From Gnetum montanum (Eukaryota; Streptophyta; Gnetopsida; Gnetales; Gnetaceae), in assembly GCA_015680685.1 (NCBI GenBank), contig MNCI01006802.1, positions 51,330-115,329 of the forward strand: a DNA stretch of 64,000 bases, written 5' to 3'. Positions 21,886 to 34,100 of the stretch are shown in pieces (the stretch's first letter is position 1; each line of letters opens with the position of its first letter). Under the pieces are notes generated by a model that saw only the letters and a list, made by a program, of their open reading frames with translations, was not told where the DNA came from and did not search any database. Both the position numbers and the translations under genes were made by a program.

Positions 21886-23652
21886 TGTAGCGACCAAAAA
21901 TGTTGGTGGATGGAAAACACTGAGAGGTCATTAGTCATGATAGTCTTAACCCTAGATCTGCGCAAGGTCCATGCTGGATAAAATGGAAATGGGGTGCCCT
22001 GAATGGTCTAGTCAATTAGATAGGGACTTAATCGGTGTTACTATAACCTTTTGCAAACGGGATATTTTTGAAAGCTATACTTATAATGTAAAATGATAAT
22101 TTTTAAATGTGAGAAAGCAGAAAATGATGTAAAATGCAATGACAAGAGTAAAAGCAAAGTAAAATGTAGTTAAGAGAATACACCACTTCAAAGCTATGGC
22201 TTTACTTTATCCAAGTCGATACAATTGGTTGCACGACATTGGGAAGCGCAGAGATCCCAAAGTTAACCAAAATGTTCAAAGCAAGACGACCATGTGCTTG
22301 AACGCAGAATCAAGGGTTGATAGTGTGAAATGTTACAAAGGTGACAGGAAAGTGCAAAAACAGAATGTCAAATCAGAAGAATTTTTACAATACTCAAGGT
22401 TGTCAATTTGTCAACCTGCAAAAGTGCCAACTTGCTTGCTCAAATTCTTGCTAACTTGCCAGCTAGTTTGTTTGTTAACCAACCAACTTGCTTGCCAACC
22501 TACTTGCTTCCCAACCCCTTGAGCATTGCTCTTCAAGGTATTTATGGGGCTAGGAGCATGTGGAAGATGCAGTTTGGATGCCACATGTCTTGGACCCACA
22601 TTGACGTGTCCATGCAGCATGGAACTACAAAGCTGATTAACAAGCCTACCATGCTGTAATTACACTGTCAGAACATGGACATGTGTGCCAACGATGCAAA
22701 AAAGTGAAATGCATTGATGTAGCGTAGCTGTCCACTACGCTATGCCATGTTTTATAGCATAGCATGTGGGCGTAGTGTAGCATCTTGCTATGTCGTGCTA
22801 TGCTTTAGAGCATAGCATGTTGGCATGGCATGGCATCTTGCTACGTTCTGATACACTATGCAGCATAGCAGCCAATTTGAGGCAAAAACTTGCATCAAAA
22901 CCTCTTGCATGTGTTGGAAGCCTTAGAAGTGCTCTGATTGATTTTGCATATTTGCTACGCTATGCTATGCTATAGCATAGCAGCTAGCCTTAATCGCAAA
23001 AATATCGACAATCTGCAACCTTTGCTTTTTCTTGCAATGTGAAACATGCGAACTTGTTGATCTTTCACTTTGATATGCCTTTTGTCACTCCTGAAGAGTT
23101 TCTACGCTATGTATTGTAGCATATTGTAGTAGCCAACATGGCCTACTTTTGGCTTGATCTGCTACTTTTCTAGTAAGAGGAACTTTGCTGAAAGGTGTGA
23201 ACCTAAGCAAAGTAACTGGTTTCGAAGGCTAGAGGCATTAACTGAGTGTAATTGAAATCACTAAGTAAGCTAAGCCTCCCTATCTTGATCTCACTACACT
23301 GTGCTATGCTGCGTAGCGTAGAATAGCATAGCAACTTATCTTGCAATGAATTTTTAGTTCATTGCCTGAACTACTATCTCCTGAAGCCTGCTACGCTACA
23401 TATCGTAGCATAGCGTAGCAAAATCCTTGACTAGAAAACTTGCCAAACTATTTCGTGCATCTTGAGCACCACCAATAATTCTCTGCTTTATTTTTGAGTA
23501 GGCTGTTAGCTAGATGAATTACCTAGCTAGAGAACTTGCCAAACTGGACAACCTAAACTTAGAGCATTCATTTCTTGTTGAAGTGACATGAAGCTGCCTA
23601 AACTGCGTAGACTTGGTGAAGCAAGAATTCCTTGGAAATTTAGGATGTTTCA
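21886..23652 (-). repeat. 3' LTR of element B
   Basis: On the minus strand it runs from TGAAACATCC to CGCTACA. It is 1767 bases and collinear with 39000-40771. U3 (right part) holds five clusters of TACGCTA/TAGCGTA palindromes. Confidence 0.92.
22539..22546 (-). promoter_or_regulatory. TATA-like box of B 3' LTR
   Basis: The minus strand reads CCCCATAAATACC. The partner LTR has CCTATAAATATCC at the same point, so this copy has lost the first T. Confidence 0.6.
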
Positions 23653-23668
23653 TTGGCCCCTCTTTGTC
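23653..23668 (-). other. Polypurine tract of element B
   Basis: The minus strand ACAAAGAGGGGCCAA lies directly before the 3' LTR and is the same as the tracts of A and C. Confidence 0.82.
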
Positions 23669-24139
23669 AACGTCTGGAGGATGGACTCAAGAGACACTGA
23701 CAAAGAATACAAAACACTATAGTGAATAAAATGCCCACATTGCTCTTCGGTGATCGTCAAGATGACGCTTAGTTGTACCTTGAGAATGTTGCATTGATTA
23801 CATAGAAAAGGGAAGGGTTAAGCAAAGAGGGAAAATGTTTAGGAAAGGGGTAAAGATGAGACTTAGTAGAATCCCTCGTCAAAGTGCTCATGAGGGAGTT
23901 GTTTTCATGGTCATCTTTTCTTTTACTGACCTTTGACCTCTCATTGGAATGCAGAGGGTGTGCGAAATAGCTTATGTGCCATTTATTTTAGGCACGCTTT
24001 TTTTTTTGCACATGAGCTCTTGCCTTTTTACATTTGTAAACAACCTTGTTGCAACAAGACCAATGTTTCTTTCCCAGGATGAGTTGTGTTACATCCACAT
24101 GGGAGCTTTAACCTACCTACAGATGTTATCCATGCAGCG
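23669..24139. other. 3' untranslated part of element B
   Basis: No coding signal on either strand. It contains a T-run (24000) and sequence related to the equivalent region of D (from about 5995) at its right end. Confidence 0.5.
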
Positions 24140-24960
24140 AACTATGTTACATGCATCATGGATTTTGCGGTTGAGCATATGGGAGGGCTCGACAAGTGTC
24201 AAGAAAAGCTTGTGAAAGAGAGGAGAGAGTGGATTGTGAATATGAGTGAGATGGGAAAAATAAAGAGGAGGAATAGGATGTGCATTTCAAAGTAGCTAAG
24301 CTAGTCAAGGCAAACGCCTTAGAACTATGTAGGGTCCTACTCCTATGGCGAAGTGCATCTCTGAGTAGCATCTCCCTAGTACGAATCCTGAAAATACAAT
24401 AGAAAGAAAACTAGGAGAAACAAGCATGATGCAAAATGAAGGCAAAGTTCTTGCTGGTCGCCAACGTTTTTGAAGCTTTGGACATCTTTTGCTGGTGTGT
24501 AATGTACAAAGTAGGAAGGCCAACAGTGGCTTTGGTAGCATCAATGTGGATAGGCTGGCACTAAGGATGCTAGAATTTGCTATGAATGTAGATGCTTAGG
24601 AAGCCCTACCAAAGGCATGCATTCTCAGTTTAGCTATGGGATTGGCTACCTCACAACTAAACATTGATTGAGCTCAGGCGTTGGTAGGGGGCTGGAGGAT
24701 AACAATATTATGGCTGGGCCACAATATTGCTAGAACTCTAGCAATGGGCATTGACCAAGGAACTAACGTCAGGGCAATGGGCCGTGGTGACGGTAGGTCG
24801 GGAGGATCAGTCAGATGTCATACGACATCTCCAGAGGATCAAAAAGATTCCAAGAGTAGCGGCATTGCATATGTTCCAGATCATGTTTTCATCACATCAT
24901 GAACTTCATTCTAGAACTGTAATGTCCCACCCCATGTCAACACTATGCACACTCTCTTGA
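24140..24960 (-). pseudogene. Post-pol sense ORF of element B (unknown function)
   Basis: The minus strand encodes NIVILQPP, VANPIAKLRMHAFGRAS, then LMLPKPLLAFLLCTLHTSK. Further left, after an acceptor-like CTATTGTATTTTCAG (24388), comes MLLRDALRHRSRTLHSSKAF. The first part matches D and the second matches C (SLCRDVFHHQSKVLHCSEAS). This suggests a two-exon gene after pol, kept in three copies. Stops occur. No family is recognised. Confidence 0.5.
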
Positions 24961-24989
24961 TGTGTACTGGTGTAGATGCATGCTTGGGA

Positions 24990-25500
24990 CATTCCACGAA
25001 CCCAGTTTAAGGTCCTCGTAGACCATGGTATGCTGGTTTAAGGTCCTAGCAGACTGCTCTGCTGGTTTAAGGTCCCAACAGACCAATTGTGCTAGTTTAA
25101 GGTCCCAACAGACCACTGTGCTAGTTTTTCATCATAGCGGATGGTGGATGAACTAGTTCAAGATCCTAGCAGACCATCTGTGCCAGTTTATAGTCATAGA
25201 AGACTGTCTATGCTAGTTTTACATCATAGTAGACGATCTATGTCAGTTTTACATCATAGCAGATGAGCTTTGCCAATTTAATGTCGTAGTGGACGTTGGT
25301 GAAGTTGTGTCAGTTTAACGTCGTAGTAGACGTTTGCTCACCTTTGCCAGTTTTACATCATAGCGAATGTTCTGTGTCATTTTTACATCATAGCGGAGGA
25401 GCCTTGCTAGTTTAACGTCATAGCAGATATTGATGAAGCTATGATAGTTTAACATTGTAGCGGACGCTTTCTCACCTTTGCTAGTTTTACATTATAGTGG
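24990..25500 (-). repeat. Post-pol degenerate tandem array (B)
   Basis: At least thirteen units read on the + strand 'GccAGTTTtaCATCaTAGcgGAcG', running from 'ccAGTTTAAGGTCctcGtAGACC' at the left. It is the best preserved of the post-pol arrays. Confidence 0.85.
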
Positions 25501-25509
25501 ACGTTTTCT

Positions 25510-26700
25510 TATCTACTCCATGCATTTAGATGTAGTATGGATTGAGGTACGAGTGATTCACTAGATTTGCAAACTCATTACCATCCATGTCTACCAACTT
25601 GAAGGCTCTGTTCCAAAAGGATTTTGTGACCATGTATGGGCCTTCCCAGTTGGCTAAGAATTTGTTCATATGCTTAAGGATAGCCTTGAGGATGAGGTCT
25701 CCCTTCTATATTGGCCGTTGATGTAGATTTGCATGGTGTTTTTGTCATTGCTTTTTTTGATAATGCTCTATGTGACCCAGTGTTTGCACACGCTCCTCCT
25801 CTATTGAGTTGAGATCAATGATCTGCAACTCGTTATTCTGGGCTTCGCTCACGACATTGGATAGGATCATCTGAAGTGATGGTACCTATAACTCAAGAGG
25901 TAACACTGCTTCAGATCCATAAACAAGACTATAAGGTGTTTTACCTGTTGTAGTCCTGCATGTCATCCTGTAGGTCCACAACACATAGAGGATTTGCTCA
26001 TGCCATCGCCTCTTGCTATTGTTGAGCATTCTCTTCTGCAAGTTGATGATGGACTTATTTGTCGCCTCTGCTTGTCCATTCACCTGTGGGTAATATGGCC
26101 AGGAGAATGATTTCCTAATGCCAAGATTGCTATAGAATATTTAGGTTTCCACACTACTGAACTGTGGCTCGTTGTCAGTCACAATAGTCATTATAAGTCT
26201 AAACCTTGTCACGCTGTTGTCCAAGATGAAGTGGCAAACCTGCTGAGATATAGTTTTCCTCAGGGGAATAGCTTCCATCCACTTGGTAAAATACTCTATG
26301 GCTGTGATGATGAAGCTATGCTCTATGGAAGACTTAGGTGTGATAGGTCCTATGAGGTCTAGTCTCCATCGCTGGAAAGGCCACGTAATCTACGTTGGGT
26401 GCAGTTCTGTAGGTGAAACGTGTATGAGATTTATGTGTCTTTGGCACATGTCACATGTCTTGACTTTTGATAGGAAATCACACTCCATGTAAGGCCAATA
26501 GTACCTTAGATGTCTAATTTTTGCCACCATATCCCTAGGTGCTATGTGTCCATCACATAATCCTTCGTGTACTTCATTGACAACCTTCTACACTTCCCCC
26601 TCATTCATGCATGCCAGTAATATCTTGTCGTAGGAGCACTTGCATAGGGCATTATCTCCCATGAGCACATATTGCTAAGCACACTTATGGATCGCATCTC
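25510..26700 (-). pseudogene. Integrase of element B
   Basis: The minus strand has the HHCC domain (CDMCQRH end), a core with DLIGPIT (Asp), VTDNEPQFSS (Asp) and NGQAEATNKS (Glu), then GKTPYSLVYGSEAVLPLEL followed by TAG (25886-25888), and a tail ending near LNPYYI. It stays in one frame with RT. The TAG after LPLEL is shared with A and C. Gly in the usual DNG is Glu here. A lost Q codon and other stops inactivate it. Confidence 0.85.
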
Positions 26701-26869
26701 TCTGGGTAGATGTAAATCAACTTGGGGGTTCATCATGTTGCAGGTAGCCTTTAATGTTGATGTACCACTCTTGGGTATCCACAGCATTGATAGAGGCTAC
26801 GTGTACTACCTGAGTGATAGGCTCAGTGCACTTGATAATCAAGCTTGGAAAGCTTGTAAACAAGTGTGG

Positions 26870-27264
26870 TGGAATGTTTAATGCTAGGGTGGCTAAGGCA
26901 TCTGCTATGGTGTTCTCATTGTGTGGCATGTGTTGCACATTCATAGTTGTAAACTATTTAAGTAGGCTTTTTGCTAGGTCGTAGTAGGGTTGTAGGTGTG
27001 TAGCTTTGTAGGCAGAGACCAAGGTGATTTTATTCACAACTAGTTGTGAATCTTCGTGAATCACCAAGTGTTGTATTCATAGTGTTTGGGTAGTTGAGAG
27101 GCCTTTGAGTAGCCCCTCATATTCTACCACGTTGTTCATGCAGGGGAACATAAAATGATAAGCAAAAGGATGCATCTCCCCAAAGGGGAATGTAATGATG
27201 GCATCTACACTACCTCCTCACATGGTCGAGGCATCATCAAAGTGTAAGGTAGCTTTAAGATGCA
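26870..27264 (-). pseudogene. Archaeal-type RNase H of element B
   Basis: The minus strand shows LHFDDAST (Asp), NNVVEYEGLLKG (Glu), HEDSQLVVNK (Asp) and TIADALATLAL (Asp), the same layout as in A and C. TAG at 26954-26956 follows SLLK; C has the same stop in the same place while A has CAA. Confidence 0.83.
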
Positions 27265-28975
27265 ATGGAAAAACATTGATGGTGCTAACATGCTCGTATG
27301 GGAATTCGGGATCTATGATTGCTTGGTTGTCGATGGGCGAGGCTGTGAGTTGCGTCACTATGGCTTGGCCTTTAATTGATGACTGGCTCACATAGTGCAA
27401 GTTAAATTCTGTGGTTATTGCTTTCCATCGGGCTATCCTATTTCTTTCATACACATTATTCGTGATAGCCCAAAGTATGTTGCTTTTGCAAATAATGTTA
27501 ATTTTACTATGAAATAGGTAATGCCTCCACTTTTTTAATGCAGACACTAAGGCAAGGCAATTCCTCTCCACTTCGTTGTACTTTTCTTCATACACTATTA
27601 ATGCATGACTCAGATAGTACACTGGTATCTCAAATCCATCATCTCATTTCTGACATAACAGTGTTGTGATAGATGTATCAAAGGTGGCAAGGTAGATGAA
27701 GAAAGGCTTATCCCTCTGTGATGGGTAAATAGTTGGGAGGTGCAAAAGCTCTTTCTTTAGATCATCAAAGGCTTGTTGGCACTAAGTTGTCCATTCAAAG
27801 ATAACCCCTTTCTTTAGAAGATGTTGCATGGGGTGTAACTTATCGGTTAAATTTGGTATAAACCTTCAGATGAACTATACCCTACCTTGTAACCCACGTA
27901 ATTCTTTAAGATTTGCAGGAGGTGCTAGGTTGATGATGGCCTTAACTTTGTCAGGGTCCACCCGTATTCTGGCTTGCGATATTACAAACCCTAACATGCA
28001 TCCAGTTCTCACCCCAAAGACACACTTTTTAGGATTGAGGTGCAAGTCGTTCATTTGACAACACTTGAGGACTACACCTAGATCGCATGGGTGATCAGCG
28101 GCTTCTTTGGACTTAACCGCTATATCATCCACGTAGTTGTTTAGCATTTCTAAGATGTAGTCACTAAAGATGTAAGTCATGGCTCGCTGGTAGGTTGCTC
28201 CAGCATTCTTGAGCCCAAAAGGCATCATAGAATAACAAAAGGTACCTCATGGGATCATGAAGGTTGTTGTTAACTGATGCTCTAGGTTAATGTGAATTTG
28301 GTTGTAGTTGGAGAAACCATCTATGGAGGATAACAAAGCATGACCAGCCATAGTGTCAATGAGTTGATCGATGCTCGAAAGTGGGAAATCATCTTTGATC
28401 ATTTCCTTGTTCAAATCCCATAATTCTATACAAATTTGTATTCCTCCCATTTTCTTAGAAACTACAACAATTTTGGACACCCATTCTGAGTAATCAACTA
28501 CATGAATGAAACCAGCTTGGTATAGCTTGGTGATTTCATCCCATACAGCTAGTGCAATCTCTGGTTTAACCTTATGAGCCTTCTGCTTGACTGCTTTCAT
28601 GCTCGGGTCTAAGAAAATGTTGTGCTATATCAGCCTCAGATCTAAACCTAGCATGTTGTTATATGACCATGTAAAGACTTCAATGTCTTCTTGCAGGATT
28701 TTAGCCACATCTTTGTGCATCTGTGAATCTAGGAGGGAACTAAGTTTTAATGTTTTTACTTCCCCCTGGATTTGGTCACAGGCGTCTCAATGAGAGGGTA
28801 CTCAGTTATATCCCCCTGGATGCCACTGTGATAACTATGGGTGATTCCCAGTCTATTAGATCTGGGTTCAGCTGTCTTGCAAGCTTGCCATGTGGAGCTA
28901 CTAAAGCTAGAGGCAAAGAGAGATCATGATGGATTTCCACTTTTTCTCAACCTGCCAAAACGAGATGAAAATCTG
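27265..28975 (-). pseudogene. Reverse transcriptase and first RNase H of element B
   Basis: The minus strand encodes DLSLPLALVAPHGKLAR at the start, then QKAHKVKPEIALAVWDEI, QICIELWDLNKEMIKDDFPL and MMPFGLKNAGATYQ, with catalytic YVDD at 28124-28135. The RNase H region includes YYLSHALIVYEEKYNEVERN. One frame holds from about 28600 through the integrase with no frameshift; stops (for example TGA for Trp near 28245) break it. An acceptor-like TTTTGGCAG precedes the start near 28975. Confidence 0.88.
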
Positions 28976-29069
28976 GTTAAGAGGAACCTGTTGGTAGTAA
29001 TCATGTATAGTGAAAATTTGCAAAAGAATAATAATATGTAACTAACAAAGTATGATACGAAGATTAAAA

Positions 29070-29320
29070 TTTGTCAGTTTAAGGTCATGGCAGACCGCTA
29101 AGGCATGGAGATGCAAAACTGCTAAAAAAATGTAAAATTGCAGATGTGAAATTGTGAAACTGCTAAAGAATGCAAAACTACTGATGCGAAAATTTAAAAC
29201 TACTAGTTCAATGTCATTACGGACTGCAAACACATAGAATGTTAAAATTGCTAGTTTAAGGTCTTTTCGGACTGCTAAAGTTACAACTACGCTAAGGTTT
29301 CTAGTTTAAGGTCTTTTCAG
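29070..29320 (-). repeat. Pre-RT degenerate tandem array (B)
   Basis: Four or five units read on the + strand 'GTTTAAGGTCttTTCgGACtGCtAAag'. It lies between RT and the promoter of the antisense gene, as in D and C. Confidence 0.78.
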
Positions 29321-29523
29321 AATGCTAAAGTTGAATATATATATTTTTTGTTTTTTGGGAAAGCAAACAGTTAGCTTGAAGCATGCCAAGATCTTTTGCC
29401 CAGACCCACCTATTTTAATGCCAACTGTGCTATGATGTCATGGCAAGCATGCTATGCTGCATAACATACCTCACATTAAATAGAGAGAGAGAATGGAAAG
29501 TTTTCCCTTTTTATCACTATAGC

Positions 29524-29534
29524 TATAAATAGGG
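29524..29534 (+). promoter_or_regulatory. TATA box of the antisense gene (B)
   Basis: TATAAATAGGG lies 160 bases before the ATG at 29684. A GAGAGAGA tract is about 45 bases upstream. Both are conserved with D; the TATA is also conserved in C. Confidence 0.72.
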
Positions 29535-30436
29535 ATTAACCTCTGGTAAGATTGTTATTTTCACTATAACAGCGCAGAGCTCACATTTGGAGCACAGAGC
29601 GATTTCAGAGCACAAAGTGATTGTGTCAGTAGAGAGCACGGGGGTTTAAACATAGCAAGAAGAAAGAGTCAACAAGTAAGACGATGGCTCCTAAGAAAGA
29701 ACACACACACTTGGTGCTCACTAAGGTTGATGAGATGAAGGAAACCCTAGGGCACATGACACAAGCATGCGTCACGGTGCGGGAAGAGACATCCTTGACC
29801 TAGTAGGCTGCTATGCTTCTTCTATTTCCTCATGCTTCTGATTTTATTTTTTTTCTTGCTTTCATTTTCTACAATTTAGTTTTAGCTATCTATGTTTTCT
29901 GTCATCACATTGTCATTGTCTTGGCCTTTACACCATCACTGTTGCCATTTTGGCTGTAGTGGATGCACAAATTCTATGCCAAATTTGCATGCAAGGTCAC
30001 TTAAACCACCATCATTGTGGTTGTCATTACCGCAGAGGCTTGGATGGTTTAAGTGACTTGAATTTTGAATGGCTTAGCGTAGGACCCTCAGGAGGGTTTG
30101 GCCATGTGTGATGTGACAGCATGACACATGTTTTTTCAGGATGTAGTGCCAATCGCTTTGTTGCTACGCTAGGCCATTTTTTGCTATGTTATTGCTTTCA
30201 TGTTTTCGCTACGCCATATGCAAGAAGAGGATTGTTGCTACGCTATTTGCTAAAATGCTAATTCTTGTTATGCTATGTGTGTATCATACTCAAACATGAT
30301 GCTAATATTTTTTGTTGTGTTGTGCAGGGTAGCGCTAAGGCCAATACTAATTTTCCTAGAAATTGTAGAGGTCTTGTTCTATGTGAACAAACTAGTGGTG
30401 CATGTTCCTCCTTCCCATACATGTGTGGGGGATCAA

Positions 30437-30530
30437 GGGGTCTAGTTGAGGAATGGAGCATAGGAGTTCCTACAATTCCTCCNGGGGGTCTAGTTGAGGA
30501 ATGGAGCATAGGAGTTCCTACAATTCCTCC
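30437..30530. other. Assembly join: N flanked by a 46-base duplication
   Basis: The 46 bases at 30437-30482 recur exactly at 30485-30530, with one N at 30483. D has a single copy. This is most likely an unresolved contig overlap. Confidence 0.88.
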
Positions 30531-31029
30531 TCCAACACTTCAGTGTGATCATTTGGTCACACCTGGTGGTGGAGGTAGCGGCCGCCATAATAGAAACCCT
30601 ATTTCCTAGGACAAACTGAGCTATTCTGAGGTATTTGAAGGATGGAGTGATTAGTAGTAGGCAAGGAGAAGGATCCAGTCAATGCCCCAAAAATTTCAGG
30701 CACTTGGCTTGGATCTGGGACATGCCTAAGTACAAGTGCTACCATCATTACAACACATTGTTTGTTGCACGTCATATGGGAACGTGCTTTCAAAACCCCC
30801 CAAGAATTATTTACTATGCTGGCAGGTGAGTTCTGTAGCCACGTTCTGCTATGCTATAAAATATTAGCTATGTTGGCCAAGTGTTAATGACATGTTCTTG
30901 TTACCAGGTTTTATATCAATGAAGAAGGGCTTCACGGCAATGGGGATGTGTTGACCATAGCACAAATGGCCCTGTGGGGATTCTCTTCTACCTAGAATAT
31001 ACGTGTAAGTGTAATAGGTCAATGCAGGG

Positions 31030-31154
31030 GTGAGTATCATAGCTACCCAGACCGATATCCCAACCTCTATAACAGATGCAAGGAGTTCAATNGTGAGTAT
31101 CATAGCTACCCAGACCGATATCCCAACCTCTATAACAGATGCAAGGAGTTCAAT
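31030..31154. other. Assembly join: N flanked by a 62-base duplication
   Basis: The 62 bases at 31030-31091 recur at 31093-31154 around an N at 31092. The duplication falls inside exon 3 and would shift its length falsely. Confidence 0.88.
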
Positions 31155-34100
31155 TGGCTAGATGAAGAATGGGCACCCTTCAAAATGATCACCATTGAAG
31201 ATGTCTTGGTCATTCTTCTGCCATTCCGATTTCCATACAAGCTTGGTAAGCTAAATAGTAGCTGCTGCATGCTTGAGTGTCTTTGTCATTTTTTGTATTT
31301 TTTGTGTTTTTATGCTAACTGCTTCTATTCAAACTACTCTAGGGACAAAGACATCTTATGAGGTGATGGTGATAACTACTGGGAGCCAGGAGGCAAACAT
31401 CTACTTCAAGTATGGAGAAGTAGATGTGAGCCAGCTTTGGATATGTAGTGAGGCCTCAGATTCCCTAGTTAATAATCTGCAAGGTTTTGGGCTCATGAAT
31501 CTATTCCTGGCCCTAAATAAAAGTGTCCCTACCACTGAGATGTTTGGCCTAGCAGACTCCTTCTCTAACAAGGCAAGACACTCCTGCACATGCGTACACG
31601 GTGTGCAGGTGGTCATTGAAGTCAATGACCAGCTATTCACGGACCTTTTCGGTGTCCCTGCTAATGGCATCCTCATAGGATCAAAGATCAAGAAAGAGCT
31701 AAACATTTAGAAGGAAGACATCCAGAAGTAGATATGGGTTGCTAAAGAGTGAAAGGGGATCCCTATGAAGAAGGTCAAGGTAGGACCTACCAGAGAAGTT
31801 TATCCCATCTTCCGTGCTCACGCTTTCCCATAGCTACTTTCCCAGGGGAAGATCCTTGGGATTGATCAAGCTTGGGTGATGCATAAGGTCATGGAAGAGG
31901 GGGATTGCTACAACTGGGCCAAGTTTTTGTGTAAAGGCTTGTAGGCTAAAATCGTGGGGCTCCATAAGAAGTAGGAGTCCCGTGTTAATGTGCATTACAC
32001 CTTGTACATAGCCTATTTGCAGCATTTCACAGAGTTTTGGTAGTCCATGAGAATGGGGCCTAGGCAATGCGGAATCGCAACCAGATTTTTGAACCATGGA
32101 TCTGCTAGATCCTCCAGACCACCCCAGCCCAAGATCCCTCAGTAACAATTGGAGAGTCATTCTCCATGACAACTAAAGATTGGGTGGCCCACAACTTTTG
32201 TGGCCAAGACAGCATAGGAGAGGCTCCCCCTGCTATTTCTGGTAGTGTATCATAAGGGAAATGTCTCATTTCTGAAACATTGGCCACAAAGTTGCAATGA
32301 AAGAGGCCTCCTTTAGCTGAGGAAACCCTCCCCATGGAAGAAGAGGAGGGGCAGAGAATTGCGGTTTAAACTATAGAGGACGCAATCCCCCATTGGTAAA
32401 TGTTTTTATTTATGCTTATTTCTTTGCCTATTTTGTTAGTGACTGCTATGCTAGACAACATAGTGTAGCATAGCACCTACCTTAAGCTAACCTAATTTGA
32501 GGTAATGCAAACATGTTTTTGGCTACCAGAGGAAGAAGAGGAAGAGGATGAAGGTGACGAAGAGGTGTCAACCCCCAAGACGGGGGCAACAAATAAAGAT
32601 GCATAGGCCCTAATCTCAGAGGAAAGGGCCCTGGTAAAGGGAGAAAGATGTCCTACCACTATGGAAGGGTCTCTTGTTATTAAGCAAAACCCTCCTATCG
32701 ACGAGGAGGAGATTTTTGGAGATGAAGAAGAGTCTCTTGCTAATGAAGAGAATGTTGGTGCCTCAAAAGTAAAGGGGCTAGCAAATAAGGAAGAAACTTG
32801 CATCAACTTGGAGGGGACTTCTGCTAGAGATCCCCTTGCTGAAGCTGGTTCAGCATCAGGGGAGTGGAGAAATGCTAAGGATGCTACCATTGTTTCGAGT
32901 CAGAAAGAAGAGGAAGTGTAATTAGATGTTGGTGAGTTTTTTTACGCACAGTCACATCATAGTTCACCTTGATCATTGCTGGCATGTTTAATTTCATAAC
33001 ATACACCAATGTTGATGTTGTAGGACCCCCTCTGACTCATCTGGAACCATGGGCCAAGACCCGTGACAAGTTTACATTCATGCAAGGGGTCATTGACAAC
33101 ATGATCAACCATCTTTAGCAAGTTGATCCTGAAGTGGGTAAGTAGTTATGTTAGGTGTTTTCATGTTGCTATGCTAGGGTTCTGGAATTTTCTAACCTTG
33201 CTACACTAATGTGACTAATGTGCTCTTTGTGTTGTGATAGCCTCTTGACTCAGATGGAATCCATCACGTGCTTTGAAAGTCAATGTCATGCCTACATTCC
33301 CACTTGAAGTGGCCGAGGTGCCTTGTTGTGCATACGATGAGGCCAACAAATGCACTTTGCACTCTACATGCTTCTTGTGGAAGTGTAGGCGTGTCAATGA
33401 AGACCTGTGGAAATGGGCCTAGAAGGCTAAGAAAGAGAAGGCCGACCTAAGCATCGAGGTAGGGGACCTCAAATCAAGGAATGAATTCCTCATAGCCCGT
33501 GATACTAATGATGAGAATTGGTGCACGGCGGTGATAGATTATGCTAGGTATTGGATAGTCGTGCGACTGAATAATGAAGCCACCCGAGAAATCATAGAAT
33601 AGCTAATGCAAATGGACATGTTGGCCTAGAAGAGTCAGGATTGGAAAGATTATAGCACAAGGGTTTATGAATGGGGGTAGTCCCAGAAAAACCATAAACA
33701 CATGTATAAACTGGAACGTGCCTCCTATAGTAGACTATATAGGGGCACTTCCATGGAGGCGTTTACCTATAAGGCATTTGTAGATGCCATTGGAATTTTT
33801 GAGGCCTATAACAAGTTCAAGGAGTAGGTAAAGGTCACGGAATCTCCTAAACGGGAAGTGGACCTTCCCACAAGTAAAACTGCTACCACCTCCTTTTCTC
33901 TGGGACTACCAAGATAGACCACCATCGAAAAGGAGAAAGCTACCACAGACGCTGAACCCAGCATTAGGGATTGGGTGGATATCATGGAAGAGGAGGTCTA
34001 GCACCATCTCAACTTTTGAGATAGACATAGAGCCATCTCAGGTTAGTCACTTTTTGCTGTGTTAATGCTTGTACTCTATCGTAGCTTATGTATGTTTCCC

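Noticed and set aside
22719-23420. TAGCATAGCGTAGC runs as simple microsatellites only
   Set aside because: They recur as mirrored pairs in several LTRs with different surroundings, so I kept them as a finding.
23653-23672. TTGGCCCCTCTTTGTC as a primer-binding site of a + strand element
   Set aside because: Read on the minus strand it is a polypurine tract, and all genes inside B are in minus element order.
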